The notes below the pieces were generated by a model that saw only the letters and a list, made by a program, of their open reading frames with translations, did no database searches and was not told the origin of the DNA. Positions 33,340 through 34,385 of a stretch of DNA of 34,385 bases are shown one piece after another (position 1 is the stretch's first letter; every line of letters starts with the position of its first letter). The DNA is from Frankia canadensis. GTDB taxonomy: Bacteria; Actinomycetota; Actinomycetes; Frankiales; Frankiaceae. The stretch is from NCBI RefSeq assembly GCF_900197875.1, contig NZ_FZMO01000522.1, positions 1-34,385 on the forward strand, read 5' to 3'. The translations under genes and the position numbers were made by a program.

Positions 33340-33944
33340 ACGCTCCGGCGCCCTACCCGGCGGAGTTCTACGACCGGCCCGTGCTGGCCGTCGCGCCCGA
33401 GCTGCTCGGCGCGACGGTCTGGCACGGGCCGGTCGCCGTTCGGATCACCGAGGTCGAGGCGTACGGCGGACTCGACGATCCCGCCTCGCACGCCTTTCGC
33501 GGGGCCACGCCCCGCGCCGCGGTGATGTTCGGTCCGCCGGGGCGGGCCTACGTCTATCTCAGCTACGGCGTCCACTGGTGCCTGAACATCGTCTGCGGCC
33601 CGGTGGACCAGGCCGCGGCGGTACTCGTGCGGTCCGGAGAGGTCACCACGGGAATCGCCGCTGTCCGGGCCCGCTGGCCGCATCTCGCGGACCGGGACCT
33701 CGCCCGAGGACCTGGCCGCCTCGGCCGGGTCCTCGGCGTCGGCGGCGAGCTCACGGGCACCGCCGTCACGGGTGGCGGCGCTCTCGACGTGGCGGGACCA
33801 TCGCCGGTGTCCGAGCCGCGCTCGGCCATCCGCAGGGGGCCCAGAGTGGGGATCAACGCGGCGGCCGACCGGCCATGGCGGTTCTGGCTCGACGGGGAGC
33901 CGACAGTCAGCGGGCCGGGCCGTCGGCGCAGGCCGCCGGGATGA
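33324..33944 (+). CDS. mpg: 3-methyladenine DNA glycosylase (AAG/MPG family)
   Basis: This 206-residue monofunctional glycosylase removes alkylated purines (and probably hypoxanthine) in base excision repair. Family features: [18 protein letters not shown], the catalytic glutamate E45 in ITEVEAYGG with Y47, [54 protein letters not shown] and [21 protein letters not shown] 33324 is used; it overlaps argH by 16 bases, and no ATG lies nearby. It is probably read from the arg operon. I recall mycobacteria also having mpg not far downstream of argH. Confidence 0.94.
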   Translation: MGCGLNAPAPYPAEFYDRPVLAVAPELLGATVWHGPVAVRITEVEAYGGLDDPASHAFRGATPRAAVMFGPPGRAYVYLSYGVHWCLNIVCGPVDQAAAVLVRSGEVTTGIAAVRARWPHLADRDLARGPGRLGRVLGVGGELTGTAVTGGGALDVAGPSPVSEPRSAIRRGPRVGINAAADRPWRFWLDGEPTVSGPGRRRRPPG

Positions 33945-33973
33945 GGCGCCTTGCCGGGAACACAGGGGCGGAT

Positions 33974-33989
33974 CGAGGCAGAAGCCTCG
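33974..33989 (+). terminator. Probable terminator after the glycosylase gene
   Basis: CGAGGC (33974-33979) pairs with GCCTCG (33984-33989) across an AGAA loop, 29 bases after the stop. The stem is short (6 bp) but perfect. It would end the arg operon before the rRNA promoter region. Confidence 0.5.
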
Positions 33990-34068
33990 CGGTTCGGGTC
34001 GCCCTGCCTTGCCCCAGACCGTTAAGCTTCCCATATCAGAACATCACATCGAACCTCATCCCAGAAGC

Positions 34069-34084
34069 TGTGATATAGATCACA
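34069..34084 (+). promoter_or_regulatory. Crp/GlxR-type binding site upstream of rRNA promoter
   Basis: TGTGATATAGATCACA fits the actinobacterial Crp/GlxR consensus TGTGANNTANNTCACA at every fixed position. Its centre (34076.5) lies about 64 bases upstream of the predicted rRNA transcription start (about 34141), close to the -61.5 spacing of class I Crp activation. Confidence 0.75.
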
Positions 34085-34104
34085 CATCTGGGAGGGGGAT
34101 TGAT

Positions 34105-34134
34105 TTGACGCCTGCCGTCATCCACCCGTAATGT
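34105..34134 (+). promoter_or_regulatory. rRNA operon promoter
   Basis: TTGACG (34105-34110), an 18-base spacer and TAATGT (34129-34134) form a strong vegetative promoter with a predicted start near 34141. It reads toward the pre-16S leader at the window end. A weaker upstream pair (TTGCCC 34009-34014, CATATC 34032-34037, 17-base spacer) may be a second promoter. Confidence 0.8.
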
Positions 34135-34140
34135 TCTCTC

Positions 34141-34385
34141 TGTCAGCGCGACACGGAAGCCGCCGGACACGGCGGAAGCCCAGCGCAGACGGAACCCCTC
34201 TTCGGAGGGGTTCGGGACAGCGAGTGCACGGCGGCCCCGTTCTGGGCGTACTGACGAGCACCGCTCTTCAAACTTCGCAAGTCGTACCAAAATCGCATGA
34301 GTCGGATTCCCTCTGGGTTTCTGCTCAGAAGCGCCTGCTCCTTGAGAACTCAACAGCGTGCCGATTGTCAGTGCCAAATATGTTT
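34141..34385 (+). ncRNA. Pre-16S rRNA leader (16S gene beyond window)
   Basis: This gene-free stretch (with its upstream part, 441 bases after mpg) reads as an rRNA leader. It contains a CCGCC/GGCGG hairpin near 34161-34175. A very stable UUCG-capped hairpin follows: GAACCCCTC (34192-34200) with GAGGGGTTC (34205-34213). Near the end is CTTGAGAACTCAACAGCGTG (34341-34360), which matches the conserved antitermination/processing element of actinobacterial rRNA leaders. No mature 16S sequence is reached. Confidence 0.8.
34341..34360 (+). promoter_or_regulatory. rRNA antitermination/processing motif
   Basis: The TTGAGAACTCAA core is the motif typically found some 100-150 bases before mature 16S in streptomycetes and mycobacteria. 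It is thought to belong to the boxA/Nus-factor antitermination region. Confidence 0.7.

Noticed and set aside
34214-34385. Start of mature 16S rRNA or a tRNA gene within the window
   Set aside because: The sequence ends in the leader just after the antitermination motif; no 16S 5' end or cloverleaf was found.

Overview
The window is high-GC actinobacterial chromosome, most likely Frankia or a close relative. This is inferred from the gene order mihF-gmk-rpoZ-coaBC-metK-priA-fmt-rsmB-rpe, an actinobacterial mIHF gene, a PriA with degenerate helicase motifs, an infC-rpmI-rplT-trmH-type methylase-histidine kinase-pheST block, an argCJBDFRGH operon, and an rRNA leader with an actinobacterial antitermination motif. 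Apart from one insertion sequence, every gene is on the + strand and nearly all are core housekeeping genes.

Layout. (1) 1-1191: an IS4-family transposase on the minus strand, truncated by the left edge of the window. (2) 1353-10691: a core information and metabolism block running mihF, gmk, rpoZ, coaBC, metK, a strong terminator, priA, fmt, rsmB and rpe. (3) 10783-13602: an FMN riboswitch followed by the translationally coupled riboflavin genes ribE-ribBA-ribH, closed by a strong hairpin terminator. (4) 13947-17009: the least understood part. It holds a long proline-rich MinD/ParA-like protein with an altered P-loop and an SseB-like protein. (5) 17108-24508: a structured leader, infC (apparent ATC start), rpmI, rplT, a SpoU/TrmH rRNA methylase, a cytoplasmic PAS histidine kinase, pheS and pheT, ending in a perfect 18-bp terminator stem. 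(6) 24566-33944: arginine biosynthesis argC-J-B-D-F-R-G-H with its own repressor, followed by an alkyladenine DNA glycosylase. (7) 34069-34385: an rRNA promoter preceded by a perfect Crp/GlxR-type palindrome, then the pre-16S leader. The 16S gene should start just beyond the window.

Many gene pairs overlap by 4 bases (ATGA or GTGA), so translational coupling is the rule within operons. Five genes (gmk, priA, rpe, the SseB-like gene and argC) share one layout. Each has a -10-like hexamer that ends 6-7 bases before the start codon, which predicts leaderless mRNAs.

I found no clear novel defence or mobile system. The most interesting items are the Crp-like site at about -64 of the rRNA promoter, the MinD-like protein lacking the Walker lysine, the long structured infC leader and the 14-bp infC-rpmI hairpin, and the leaderless promoter series.
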